Shown here in pieces: positions 36,208 through 48,058 of a stretch of 64,000 nt of DNA (positions are counted from its first letter, which is position 1; each line of letters begins with the position of its first letter). Made by a program: the position numbers and the translations under genes. Under the pieces are notes generated by a model. That model did not search any database. It saw only the letters and a list, made by a program, of their open reading frames with translations, and was not told the DNA's origin. Source of the DNA: Pseudopyrenochaeta lycopersici (Eukaryota; Ascomycota; Dothideomycetes; Pleosporales; Pseudopyrenochaetaceae); assembly GCA_003313425.1 (NCBI GenBank), contig NHZP01000016.1, positions 124,001-188,000 on the forward strand, in the 5' to 3' direction.

Positions 36208-37299
36208 GCTAGTGCTAGCCATACGTTGCACTGCACCAAACGGGTGGGATTTTCGGCTTTGTTCTACCCTTTTACCAAGAAATCTTGTAATCCTTTATCT
36301 CCAAAAATTCTGCGTCTAAAAGTGGGTATTGTCTTACTATTTATTGAATTGATTTTATCTGCATATTGCTGGGTGTCCTGCAAACCGGCTTCCTGTCGAG
36401 GGTGCGAGGTGGTTTTCTTTTGGTGCTTCTTGCGTGGAATTGACAGTGTGAAAAGAAAAGACAAGGAACCAGGTCAGCCTATTGCTGAGATTTGATATGG
36501 TATACCCTAGAAACGACTGCGAATGATGTAATCGCATCAGTAATTCATTCTCTCGGCCATCCGTGCATTTTAGGTCTCAGTGGGCCATTTTGTCTTTTCA
36601 CTTCGTCTCCTCGTGTCGTAAGCTTAGTCATTTTTGATTCGTTGCGCTGCCTCAAGTACCTGTGTGTCTTCATCACCGTATTGCACTGAACGGCTTTGAA
36701 GCACTGCACCTTGCATTGAGCATTCGCACGCATTTCAATAGCTCAGATCTTATCTCTTTGTGAGGATTTACGCTCTGGGAATGTGCCCTATCCCTGTGTT
36801 CTCTCCCCAAAATCTGGGTGAAAAGCTCCGCTCCGTTTGCTCAAATCTCCACCTCCCCAAATTATTCCCACCTTCACTCTCAGTTCCGTAGCACCGAATG
36901 CGCTAGAAATCTCCCCCACACCTATATAGATAGTGGGAGCCCCCAGCTCTTGTCTCCTTACCTTTGTTTTGTTCAACCCATATTCTTTGTCCACCACAGC
37001 GACTGGCTATATTTTCACGCCCACTTGCACAAAGAGACTCTTCAAAGACTTTATTATCAAGTCCTGAATACCTTGCCAGTACACTACGTATCTCTTGTAA
37101 CCTTCACAATATCACATTCCCACGACTGTATCATTGCACCAATATCATAACACGGAATCCGTGGTGCAATAAATTCAAAACAACCTCCACCTACTCTCAA
37201 CTTCTACTCAATTCTTTGAGAGAATTAACGCTATACATTATACCACTCAAAGACGGTTTGCACTTCCATACATTCAGTGCCGACACATATATTTGCATC
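36208..37299. other. Intergenic between SET2 and the AT-hook-like acidic protein
   Basis: About 1.1 kb. The right half (36900-37290) is C/T-rich on the plus strand with a CTATATAGATAG box near 36920, typical of a fungal promoter and 5'UTR. No gene recognised. Confidence 0.5.
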
Positions 37300-39006
37300 A
37301 TGGACACCCTTGCCCAGCAAACCCAAGCTGCACCAAAGTCACTTCCACTCTCTTCCATGGCCAAGCAGCTCACCCGATATCTCTTCGGCGAGATCCAACT
37401 TCCCCCTTTTCTCCAACAACGTGGCCACCTCATGCTCATCTTCGCAGGAGGTGCAGTCACAGCATCAGGCCTATACCAGCTCTTCCAGACCCACCGAGAG
37501 AACCGTGCGAAGATTCAGCTAGCCGTCTTCCACGTCCTCCGCATGATCGAGCACCACCCAATCTCGCAGACATGGCCAGATGACCCGCAAGCGCTGATTG
37601 CACATATGAATGCGGAGGTTATGAGGCTGGTTGGCGCGCATTTGACGTCGAATGAGGCGGCGAGTGCAATGCGAGAGCTCAAGAGGAAGGTGTGGATTGA
37701 TGTTGATGAGCGAATAGACTTTGAGAGGAGAGAGAGAAAGAGGATGAAGAAAACCAACATTCATCCGGTGGAAGAGGAAGTGGAAGAAGAAGTGGAGGAG
37801 GAGAGGGAAGAGACAAAGAGGAAGAAGAAGGACCTGCTCTCGGTGCAGGAGAACTCAGGGGAGAAGAAGAGAAAGAGGGAGAATATTCATCCCGAGGCAG
37901 TGGAGGAGGAAGATAGGCGAAGGAAGAAGAGAAGCATGTCGCCAGTAGAAGAGGACGAGGAAAGACATCTTCTGGCAAAGCATCAGAAAGATGTACATCG
38001 GCGAATCTTTGGAACTGCACCGCCGCCATCAATTTCGGAGGAGGAATTGGAAGCAGAGCTACTGCAACTGGAGCAAGAGTTTGACGCTGGTCTATCAGAC
38101 GATATTGACAACAATGATTGGATTCAGCAATCGTCCCCTTTGGAACGTCACATTGCACGTATGAGCCCCGACCAGCAGTCAGCATCTTCTTCCGGCTCCA
38201 GTAGCTCTCCATCTCCATCACAGTCTGTAGTTGATAGAGATCCAGCCACACCAACCCCAGCTCCACGACGGCCACAGAACCCAACGCCTCACGCAGCTCG
38301 AAACGGCTATGACTTCTCAGATGATGACGAAGATGGCTATACTTCGCCAACAGAACAGGCATCCCCCATCATCGAGGAACTCATGAGCATGGTCGATGTC
38401 GCAACTCTACGCGCCATCGGGAGACTCTCCTACGCGTCTCCGGCCTTTACCCAGACTCGAGCCAAGAAGCCGCTCTCTACAGTCTGGACCGAGCGCCCCC
38501 CGGTCGCCATAGAGATCAAGTCTCATGGACGAAGCCGTGGGACCCAGCTCTTTCCGATTCAGGAAGGCAGCTCTCCGCAAGAGTCGCCACTGCCTGGGAT
38601 CTCTGAGTACAGAGTCAATGAGAGCCGGTCGTTCTATCAGAACGTAGAAGGTGCAAGGCAGGAGCGGCGGTCGACCAGGGAGCTGCCGTCCCCTCAGATC
38701 GGAACTGAGCAGGAGCAGCCAGATGTGCAGCCAGAGGAGCAGCCGGAGGAGGTAAAGGATGATAAGCGGTCTTCAATCGAGCGTCAACATTCACCCATGT
38801 TCGCCGCTAGGTCGCCGACGCAGCAATCTGCGTCTCCCAAGTCGACCAAAAGCTCGCCGAAGCCTCGAACTCCTTCACCAACGAGGAGCCAGAGGGGTCG
38901 ACCACGAAAGTCGGCCAGCGAGGCACAAACACCTAGTCGGGCGCAAACGCCCGGGGTGCGAAAAAGCGCACGCAAAAGTGCGTTCAAAGGCATGTATAAT
39001 GCGTAG
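37300..39006 (+). CDS. Hypothetical charged protein with one hydrophobic segment and an AT-hook-like C-terminus
   Basis: 568 residues starting MDTLAQQTQAAP, chosen because the open frame upstream is pyrimidine-derived and looks like 5'UTR. Residues 40-65 contain a hydrophobic stretch (HLMLIFAGGAVTASGLYQLF), a possible membrane segment. Residues 130-240 are extremely Glu/Lys/Arg-rich with three related motifs (KTNIHPVEEE, RENIHPEAVEEE, RSMSPVEEDEE). The C-terminal 50 residues hold an AT-hook-like core (RSQRGRPRKSASEA) and basic repeats (RKSARKSAFKG). A membrane segment plus a DNA-binding tail would suit an inner nuclear membrane or chromatin tether, but this is inference; no family recognised. 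Confidence 0.7.
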   Translation: MDTLAQQTQAAPKSLPLSSMAKQLTRYLFGEIQLPPFLQQRGHLMLIFAGGAVTASGLYQLFQTHRENRAKIQLAVFHVLRMIEHHPISQTWPDDPQALIAHMNAEVMRLVGAHLTSNEAASAMRELKRKVWIDVDERIDFERRERKRMKKTNIHPVEEEVEEEVEEEREETKRKKKDLLSVQENSGEKKRKRENIHPEAVEEEDRRRKKRSMSPVEEDEERHLLAKHQKDVHRRIFGTAPPPSISEEELEAELLQLEQEFDAGLSDDIDNNDWIQQSSPLERHIARMSPDQQSASSSGSSSSPSPSQSVVDRDPATPTPAPRRPQNPTPHAARNGYDFSDDDEDGYTSPTEQASPIIEELMSMVDVATLRAIGRLSYASPAFTQTRAKKPLSTVWTERPPVAIEIKSHGRSRGTQLFPIQEGSSPQESPLPGISEYRVNESRSFYQNVEGARQERRSTRELPSPQIGTEQEQPDVQPEEQPEEVKDDKRSSIERQHSPMFAARSPTQQSASPKSTKSSPKPRTPSPTRSQRGRPRKSASEAQTPSRAQTPGVRKSARKSAFKGMYNA

Positions 39007-39088
39007 AATATTGCTAAAGAATATTCAAAGCATGCTTTTGAGAACGGGTGTAAGTATACTAAGAATCTCTTGAGTTCTATTTATAGAC

Positions 39089-39092
<4 letters not shown>

Positions 39093-39121
<29 letters not shown>
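39093..39121. repeat. (GA)n microsatellite
   Basis: About 14 GA dinucleotides just downstream of the 568-residue gene. Likely length-variable. Confidence 0.95.
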
Positions 39122-39124
<3 letters not shown>

Positions 39125-39296
39125 TTTTATAGTACCAGCTGGTTGTCTTTACAAGGTGAACTGTGGGCCTGAAGGAAGTCTTAGTAGATTGTAGATCGCA
39201 TCAGTATACATTTCCTACGTAGTTTGAGCCACTTATATACCAAACAGGAATTTTCTCTTAACACTCCCTCCTTCCTTCTTACCTTGCTACCTGCTA

Positions 39297-42200
39297 CTAG
39301 GCTCGCATCTTGTACTTTTCAACTAATTTGCCATGCACTATACCACCCAAAGCGAGTAAATTCTCACACTTCATCATCTCTGTCGATGGTACTGCGACAC
39401 ACATCCACCGTCTAATCCAGCCTCCCAACTCCAGACTGACTAATGAGTCGAGACCAATCGCCGTGAGTGGCGCATGAAGATCTACTTCCGATTCTGTTCT
39501 CATGATAAATTCTAGGAGTGCCCTACCAATCTCGGTGGCCAACACCATTGCTATCTCATCAGACTGGAGGAGAATGGAGTTGGAGCCAATTTCGCGGGTA
39601 AAGCGAGCCAACTCTTCGTTGGGTAACAACCCTGAGGTGGAGCCCGAAACCGGCTCAAGGTCGCGAGCCTCAGCGTTACGGTAAGCCAGAGCGCGCCGGT
39701 CTTTGCGCCAAGGGATGCGACACTTGGGTGAAGTCACTGGGATGGTCGATCGCATGCCCATGGCTAGTAGAGATTTCTGAACTAGTACATGTGTCGAGCT
39801 TTCATCCCTTGAGTTACAGGCTGGCGCTGGCATTGAACGAAACGGTTTCAACATGAGCTCGATGCAGTCCAACAGCTCCAACTCGGTGTTGAACCACTGT
39901 CCAATCGCCCGTGCGACATCCGTCGCTCCCGAGTTCTCGGAAACAAAGCCGGCATCGCTAATAAAGCCAACGTTTAGTACGCTGGCAGCGAACCCCAACT
40001 GATGGCGGTAAGCAGCGAAGGACTCTAAAAAGGTATTGCCTGCGTGGTAATTGGCTTGCCCATACCAGCCTCCCGTGGCAGCAGTGGAACTGAATAGAAA
40101 GAAGAAATCAAGTGGCTGGTCGGGCTGCTCGCTCAGAAGAGCATTGTGAAGATTCCAGGTTCCTTCAATCTTGGGTTGGGAGGCGGCAACCCAGTCTTCC
40201 CAAGTCATCATCAGAAAGTTGCTGTCTCTCAAAACCAGAGAAGCTTGCAAAACGCCCCCAATCGGTTTCTTTGCAGCCTTGATAGATCGAATAACATCGC
40301 TATACTTGCCGACATCCCCAGGCACTAGCGTAGCTCTGCATCCCAGCGCCGCGAGTTCCGTAACGAACTGGTCATGCGCTGGTATAGAACCTGCCGAACG
40401 AGACAGGAACACTATTTCATCTGCCCCCCTTTCCACAAGCCAAGTGGCAATTGCCCGACCCAAACCACCCAGGCCGCCGATGAAGAGGTATGCTCGATCG
40501 CTATTTAGTTGAAACACTTCGCGGACGGGTTCGACAGGAAGATCATGAATCGGATTTTCTGGCATCGAGACCACCAGCTTACCAATATGCTGGCCCCTCT
40601 GCATTCCACGGAATGCTTCAGAAATCCGCACAGCCGAGTGTTTCGTGGTCATCACAACGGGTCTAATATACCCTTGCTTCCAGAAATCGACTGCACGCTG
40701 CAGGATAGGTCCGACCATCCAAGGCCGGTGAACCCAGAGGTGTAGAAATTCGACACCCATAAATGCCCGATTTGACTCAAAATGCTCCATGGCCAACTGC
40801 CCCTGTCCAAGAAAGTCGCGACGACCAATTTCGATCAATGTTCCGAACTCGGCCACGCATTTCCAGGATGCGTGGAGCAGCTCGCCCGAGAGGGAGTTGA
40901 GGACAATGTCGACGCCGCGGTTATTTGTAGCAGCCATAACAGCCGGCGAGAAAGATGCATCGCGGGAATTGAAAATACGGTCTCTGGGAATGTGGAATTG
41001 CGCAGTCAAGAAGTCGACCTTCTCTTGGCTGCTGACAGTGCAGTAAATCTAGTTCAACTCATAAGCCTTGGTCTCTATCATTTGGACTTGAGTGATTGGG
41101 TATGGGCCAAAGCTTATGTAATTGGCTTCCAATACTTACTTCGGCATCTACCATTTGTGCAAGCTGTATGGCTGCTATGCCTACCCCTCCAGCAGCAGAG
41201 TGGATCAGGACGCTCTGAAACTCATATATCAGTGATCCTTACGATAAATTGACAGATGGTATAACTTGATCACGCACCATGTTGCTGCTAAGTCTGCCTT
41301 GGTCGATCATCCCATGGATGACCGTGCCGTAGGTAACAGGGATGCTTGCAGCTTCATTGAAACTCATCCCCTCCGGAATTTTGAAACACAAGACCTGTGG
41401 GACAATGTGACTAGTAGTGAATGCACCACTTCCAAGAGCTCCAACTCGGTCCCCCGAGTTTGAAACCGTCAACCCCAGGCCCCAATTCTGAGACAATGCC
41501 CGCGCACTCCAAGCCAAACCCTTGGTGAATGGCCTCATTGTCTTTGATGATATTCTGAGCAACGAGGACGTCCTGTAGAGATAGAATAATTAGTCAAAGA
41601 CAGCATGATAACGCAGTGAATCTCCAGAATGCGGAAAGTAAACAAAGGGCAAATCTACTAACCCGAAAATTCATGGCAATAGATCTCACTTCGACCCTGA
41701 TCTCCCCAGGGCTCAGTGCTCGAGCCGCCAGAGGTTTCCAGTAGAGAGTATTGACGATGCCTGGCTTACGCTGTTCGAGCTTCCTCACTGTTTCACCGTC
41801 CGACACAGCTTTTATGTGCTCATCAGCCACCCTGACATGAACGTATCGGCTGATGAAAACTTTGCCGTCCACATAGGCCCACTCATATTCGGGGTTGATA
41901 TCTGGCTCAGTAATGCGCCTATGGAACAGTCCAAACACCTTTGGAATAACTTTGGTTGCGAGTTGGAAGTCTTCGAGCTCAAGAACTGCAAAATCAAGTT
42001 CTAAATCCGTGCGCAGAACACGCGCGAGCCCAAGTACTGCCGCAAATTCAGGCTTATTAGTCCCGATTTGGCAGGGACCTGTGAGCCAGAAAATACCACA
42101 TGATCCTTCCTTGGTGGCATTAATGAATCGTTGGAAGTGGGCAAAGTCGTCCGGAGTTATACCAACAAAGAATGGTGAAGAAAAGTCAAGGACCGACACC

Positions 42201-45200
42201 ACATCTTGGCCCGGAGGAAGTTTCGCGGCTGAGTCCTCTAGTTCGTATCCATTGACATAATATCCCGCTGCTTCAAGGGCCTCGCGAACGCCAAAGACAC
42301 CTTGATTCCTGCGGTGGAGGAGTGTTACCTGCTTTGAACGAGACGCGGATGGTGTAAGTTGGCTGACAATGTTATTGTTCATATAGCCATCATACATGGA
42401 AGTCACAGCTCCAAATCCAGCTTTCGTGAGTTCGTCGGTCCAGCGTTCCAAGTTCACGTATGGAGCTTGAGTGCGGCCATCTGCGTGGCCAAGCCACCAG
42501 CCCGCCAAAACGCCAAAAACTCCTATCCACTTGGCTTGCGGGTCAAGCTCCTGCAAGAGAAGGCGCCCTTCAGGATGTACCAGTTTCCTCACGTTCGACA
42601 GCGTCTGATGAAGATTTTCCGTTGCATGCAGAACATTGCACGCGATCACGAGATCGAACCTCCCAGCTTCGAAGCCTTGCTCCAAGGGATCTTTGGAGAT
42701 ATCGAGCACCGCGAATTCAAGTCCATCATAACCTTTAAACCGCTCCCTAGCGTCGCTGAAGAAGCCAGCGGAGATATCTGTGTAGGTATACGACATATAT
42801 GCCTTCTCCCCATACGCAGACTTCAAGTGGGGAAGGATAGTAGCCGTCGCTCCGCCTGTGCCTGCTCCGATTTCCAGAACTTTGAGGTTCGGCCTTTTGT
42901 GCGCAACGAGTGACAAAAAGCCTGAGAGATCTGCGTCCTCCAGCAGGCGGTCGTAGACCATTTGCAGGACACCGTCTGCAAGCAGGATTTCTAGCTCACT
43001 GACAGTCCCGTCAAAAATTGCCTCGCAATTGAAGCAAATCCGAAGTATTGCAGTTGCAGGAGCATATGCTGGCGTTCCTTTTAAGTGACCATAAATGCTT
43101 TCAATCTTCTTTCTACGTTCTTCAGCTCCCAGGGCGAGAAGATCTCCCGCTTCTGTAACACCAAACCACGTAGTAGCCCCGGAGGAGACATTGGTGATGT
43201 TTGTATCAATCCAATTGTAGAACTGATTCAGATAGTCACGAGTTGGAGGGGGCGCATTTCGCAAGCGGTTGTGAGCCTCCGCGAAGCAAAGCAGGCTGAA
43301 CTCATCCAAAAGCTGGTATTCCCATACTTCTGTTTTGTTTCCGGTGCGCTTGATTAAGGAGGCCGCGTCCATGAGATCGATGTCCTCTCTCCACTCCAGC
43401 TGGGCAGTTCCGTGTGGGTTGTTGTCATCGCCCGCCTCAGCTGCGTCAACCAAGCTAGACAGATGCCAGCCTCTAGATCTCACGATGACTTGCTCATCGT
43501 CGGCGGGTGAAACAACAACAACGTCGCCAATAAATTCAGTAGACCTCTGCTCAGTAATCTCTGCTACAACTCTAAACTCTTCTGTAGCGTTTGAGGGAGG
43601 ATGTAGATAGAATTCGTGGATGTACGTAATAACAGCCGGTTTAGTAAATTTTCTCGTCTGTCCACGTACAGCAGCTAGAAATAAGGCTTGAGGGACGCCG
43701 TCAAGTGTTCCGGGAAAGATAGAATAGTACTTTTCCTCATTGGCACGCATATCGGGTTTGATGGATGCCGCCAGCTTATCCGTTAAGGGATCGATGGTTA
43801 TGCTCTTTAGCGGTGCGAAGCGAGGGCCATAATCGATGCCAAGAGACCGGAATTTGCGGTACCATGACTTGGACGAGCAAATCCTCGAATATGTTCTCGC
43901 GGCAACCTCCTTTACATTGAGGATCTGCACCTCAGATTCTTCCCTTCCACCGCGAACTTGTCCGAAGGCGTGTTTGACCCAGCCACCATTTTGATAGCTT
44001 GAGATGCTGAAATGGTACCACTCTGAATCCACGGCATCTGTCAACCTGATGCGACCGAGTTGAGTGATGATTTCAGTCTCACTTTCCTCATGCAAAACAA
44101 GTGCAGTTTTCATGTGGACTTTCTGGCACGTGAAGTCAGGCTTGCCTGTAATTTGCCGAACAGCCTCTCCAGCCATGCATAGGTACGAAACTCCCGGGAC
44201 GACAATGTCGCGGTTGATCTCGTGCTCCTTGATCCATGGCACGTCCTCAAGCCGCAAGATGTTTCGCCATCCTGGGACAGTAGTCGTACTCTCCAGAATT
44301 CTGGTCCCCAGAAGCTCGTGATGAGGAAACTCACGAAGACGATACTCCCTTGCTAGCCTCGATTCGTACCAAAGTGGTTCCTCGTAGTGCCAAGGGTACA
44401 GCGGAAGATCTGTCAAAAGTTTTCCGTTACTAACAACTTTCTCTAGGAGGACAGGATAGTTCTGTAGCCAGAGCAGACCAACAACTCGGAGAACCTCGCC
44501 ATGCGAGTCCTTGTCACGAGACAGAACATTAATGTATTCATCGCTAGATCTTTTGGCCTGAAGGATCTGACGGATGGGTCCAGCAAGAGCCGAGTGCGGG
44601 CCAACCTCCAGGAAGATTTTGTTTGTGTTGAAGAGATTGATGGCTTGGCCTATGGCCGTATCGAACTTTACGGGCGATACAAGATTTTTGACCCAGTATG
44701 AAGGGCTAAGTTCAGTAGCGTCCGAGAGAACCTGATTTGTCACACTCGAGATGAAAGGCACAGTTGGTCTACTAGGGTTGAGGTGTGGGCTTATGAGATC
44801 AAGATATAGATCTCCAAGAGCATCCATATGATCTTGTAAGGTGATGCCAGTCAGCTCAAAAGTAGCATTTTAATGAGAAATCGGAAAGGGGTAGGCCTTA
44901 CGAGAGTGGTAGGCTCTGTCTACCTGTAAATTTCGGGCAAGGACGCCTGGATTCTCTGCCTTAACCTTTTGGATGATGCCCTCTACGACGTTCCTATCAC
45001 CTGTAATTGTAACGCTTTGTGGACTGTTTTCGCATCCCACAGTCACACCTGCTTGCAGGTAATGCTTGACTTGGTCTAGTCCTAGTCCTATGGCTGCCAT
45101 GCTGCCCACGGAAGAGTCGATTTCAAGCATAACCTTGCCACGGTAATAGGCAATGATGATGGCTTCTCTCAGAGTAACCGCGCCACATGCATAAGCTGCT

Positions 45201-46715
45201 GCAATTTCACCTGAAGAGTGGCCTGCCACAGCCTCTGGTTTGATGTTGTAAGCTTTTAGCAGGTCGACGAGCGCCAGCTGGAGTGCTGTGCAACAGGGCT
45301 GTGAGATCTCAGCTTCGGAAATGCGAGAGTGCCCTTTGCGCGCCAAAATCTCTTCCGACTCTTAAATTAGAAAATTTGTTGCTGCGATAGGATGGACAAA
45401 TAGTGCTGACCTTTCAATGTCCACTCTGGTCCATCTTCAAGTGACTGTAGCACTCCGTCCATCTTCTCGACGCTCTCTCTGAATGACGCAACATTCTCGA
45501 TCAAACTTTTACCCATCTGAGCCCATTGTGCTCCCTGTCCGCTGAAAACAAAAATTAGGATGGCATGGTCGTATGCGCCGTGGCGCTTTGAATTGAAAAG
45601 CTTCCAGTCGTCGACGCCATCAGCTACACAGAATGCCCGGTGGCTCAGTGTCTCGCGCTTCATAGCAAGCGTATATGCCATATCACTTAGGTGACTGGAG
45701 TTACCGAAGTAGTAAAACTGATGATCCCGAACCATCCTTTCTAAGGCTTTAGGGTGCTTCGCAGAGAAAAGTAAGAGCTTTGGAGCGTGAAGCCCTGTGA
45801 CCGTTTGGGAACAATCCGTTTCATGTTTTTCTACAACTCCAACATAATCTGCCGATGCAAGAAGAGCATGGGCATTGGAACCCCCAATCCCGAACGAGCT
45901 GACGCCGACAAGTCTGTCTCTGCCTTCTGGCCATGCTGTGGGCTCAACAGCAACTTTTAATTGGCACTTTTCCCATGGGATTTCTGGATGAGGTTTTGTG
46001 AAGTTGAGATTTGGAGGAATAATGCCGTTTTCAAGAGCGAGAACCATCTTTAGTAGCCCAGCAAGACCTGCTGCACCCCCAACATGGCCTATATTTGTCT
46101 TGACTGAGCCAATGTAAACTCCACCGCATTCTCCGAAAACGCTAGCGACCGATTCGGCTTCGAGAGGATCTCCAACGGCGGTTCCCGTTCCGTGGCATTC
46201 AATCATCGCTGTCTTGGAAATGTCGGTAATACCAGCGAGTTCATGGGTCCTTCGTATTAAGCCCGCTTGTGCCACAGGATTCGGGGCGGTCAAGGTCGAT
46301 GATTTCCCATCCGCGCCGATAGCTGTCGAAAGTATGACAGAACGGATCACGTCCCCGTCTCGGAGAGCGTCGCTCAGTTTCTTAATGTAGATGGCCAACA
46401 CAGCCTCCCCTCGAGCAAAACCATCTGCGTCCGCGCTAAAAGCCTTGCAAATTCCTGAATTCGAAAGGACACCATGTTCGTCAAAAGCAACGGTTAGACT
46501 CGGAGAGTATATTATACTGGATCCCGCAATTATTGCTGCTTCACAGTCGCCGCTGTATAGAGCTTGACAAGCTTGGTGCAATCCAGTGAGTGAGGACCTG
46601 CACGCTGTGCGAACTGTAACACTAGGTCCGGTGAGACCGAATTCATAGTTGATTCTGTTGGCTGGCAAGAAGTCGAAAGAGTTCGTAAGATCATACGGGT
46701 GACCATGGCTTCCAA
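39297..46715 (-). pseudogene. Highly reducing polyketide synthase, 5'-truncated and frameshifted
   Basis: The exons with recognisable borders are 46715-45411, 45360-44902, 44832-41663, 41572-41278, 41214-41140 and 41048-39297. Domain order is KS (active Cys in TACRSS, His motifs ECHGTGT and TNIGH), AT (GHSSGE), DH (HEINRDIVVPG), C-methyltransferase (VLEIGAGTGG), ER (HSAAGGVGIAA), KR (GGLGGLG, then SSTAATGGWYGQANY) and ACP (GLDSL). This is a one-module, reducing, methylating iterative PKS. Two lesions are visible. The KS begins only at [13 protein letters not shown], so roughly its first 140 residues are missing at the transposon border. The exon 41572-41278 is 295 nt where 294 is required: five C at 41451-41455 instead of four shift the frame between GVDGFKLG and DRVGALGSG in the ER. 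The rest is intact, suggesting recent loss. The homopolymer shift could be a sequencing error; the truncation is not. Confidence 0.9.
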
Positions 46716-46948
46716 CAGTACGTAGTACGGTGGCCTACGGTACGGTCCTACGGCTTACATAAGCAGTAAGTAACGTAGCTTAGGCTGGATCGTAGCGTAG
46801 CCGTAATTAGATTAATTTTAAAGCCGTATTTACGGCTTACGGCTGTTTTTTTAGTGTTAAGCTTCAGGGCTAAGCCTTAGTGTGGCGTGTTAAAGGCTGA
46901 GATTTGGCTGGGGCGCTCGCAGGTCCGTGGCCTTCGCGGAAAGGGCTC

Positions 46949-47198
46949 TGTTATGGGCGAAGAGGCCTAGCTAACGAGTGTGCATTTGTCCTATACTACA
47001 GAAGGAGAAAGATAGAGAAGAGGTTACAGGTATCCTTAGAGGATATATATATATGTTCGTACGAGTAAAGAGGAACGTGCTCCTCTAGCTGCTAACTTGT
47101 ACGAGCTGATAAGAAAAAGGAGCAGAGGAGATTAAGGAGTTCTTTCCCTGTGCGATAGTAGCGAAGCCTCTCCTGCTTAAAGGGCGCAGCCTATTACA
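46949..47198 (+). mobile_element. Solo LTR with perfect 5-bp target duplication
   Basis: A 250-bp unit beginning TGTTATGGGCG and ending GCCTATTACA, so it has canonical TG...CA ends. It is flanked on both sides by GGCTC (46944-46948 and 47199-47203). A second copy, inverted and about 90% identical by eye, lies at 50274-50523. The combination of TG/CA ends, a 5-bp duplication and no internal region indicates a solo LTR left by LTR-LTR recombination. It interrupts the older relic. Confidence 0.82.
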
Positions 47199-47203
47199 GG
47201 CTC

Positions 47204-47940
47204 TAATAGGCGGTAATTTCAGAGATCTAAGGAACAACGTTAACTCGTTTAGCGCCGCAGAAAACAGGAGGCTAGTGAGATAGCTGGAGATATAAATACC
47301 TAGATATTTCCGCCTAAAATTTGTGTTTCTACTATTAATATCTATCGCTATAGACTGTTTTATTTCCTAATCTTAGTGTACGCCCTCTCTAGCTCTAAGC
47401 CTAGCCTTATAAAGCTTACTTAGCAGCGTTACTCCTGCTAGCTGTATATTACTATCTTAAACTACCTCTACATCCTTATCTAATATTACCTTATCTTACA
47501 TCTATCCTAACGGCGATTATAGCGTCCTTAGTAAGCGTTTTAAGGTTAATTTTAAGTATATATATTATAACAGAGAGCGCTTAGTCTTATCTTAAGTAGG
47601 CTATTAGGTAAGATTAGAGATAAAGACTTATAACTATCTTAGCTGCTGCAGCAGAAGCTACTACGTGTTTCTAATAATATTAATACTACCTACGACAGCT
47701 AGTATAAATAATTAATAGAAGTAAATCTTAATCTCCTCTAACACGCTAAAAATAAACGCTGCAAATAAGTATCTTAGCTTTAAGAGTACTATAATAACTA
47801 GCGCGAGGAGTGCGTGAACTTACTAGAGGCAGATTATAAGTTATTAGATAACTTATAGCGCTAGTAGGTTATAGTAGGCTATAATAAGTATCTAATCTTA
47901 TTTAAGATAGCTACTAATTTCTTATCTATACTAAGTACTA
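47204..47940. repeat. RIP-like AT-rich tract
   Basis: The sequence is dominated by TA, CTTA and TTAG words and has very few CA or TG dinucleotides, with stops in every frame. This is the signature of repeat-induced point mutation (CpA to TpA on either strand), which acts on duplicated DNA in ascomycetes. No gene can be read. Confidence 0.7.
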
Positions 47941-48058
47941 CTGCTTACGGGCCGTAGAGGGCTCAATTTAGACCGTACCGTAGGCTGCGTCGTCATTTTT
48001 GAGCCGTAGCGTAACCAGAGGAGGGCCAACCGTACCGTAGTACGTACTGTTGGAAGCC

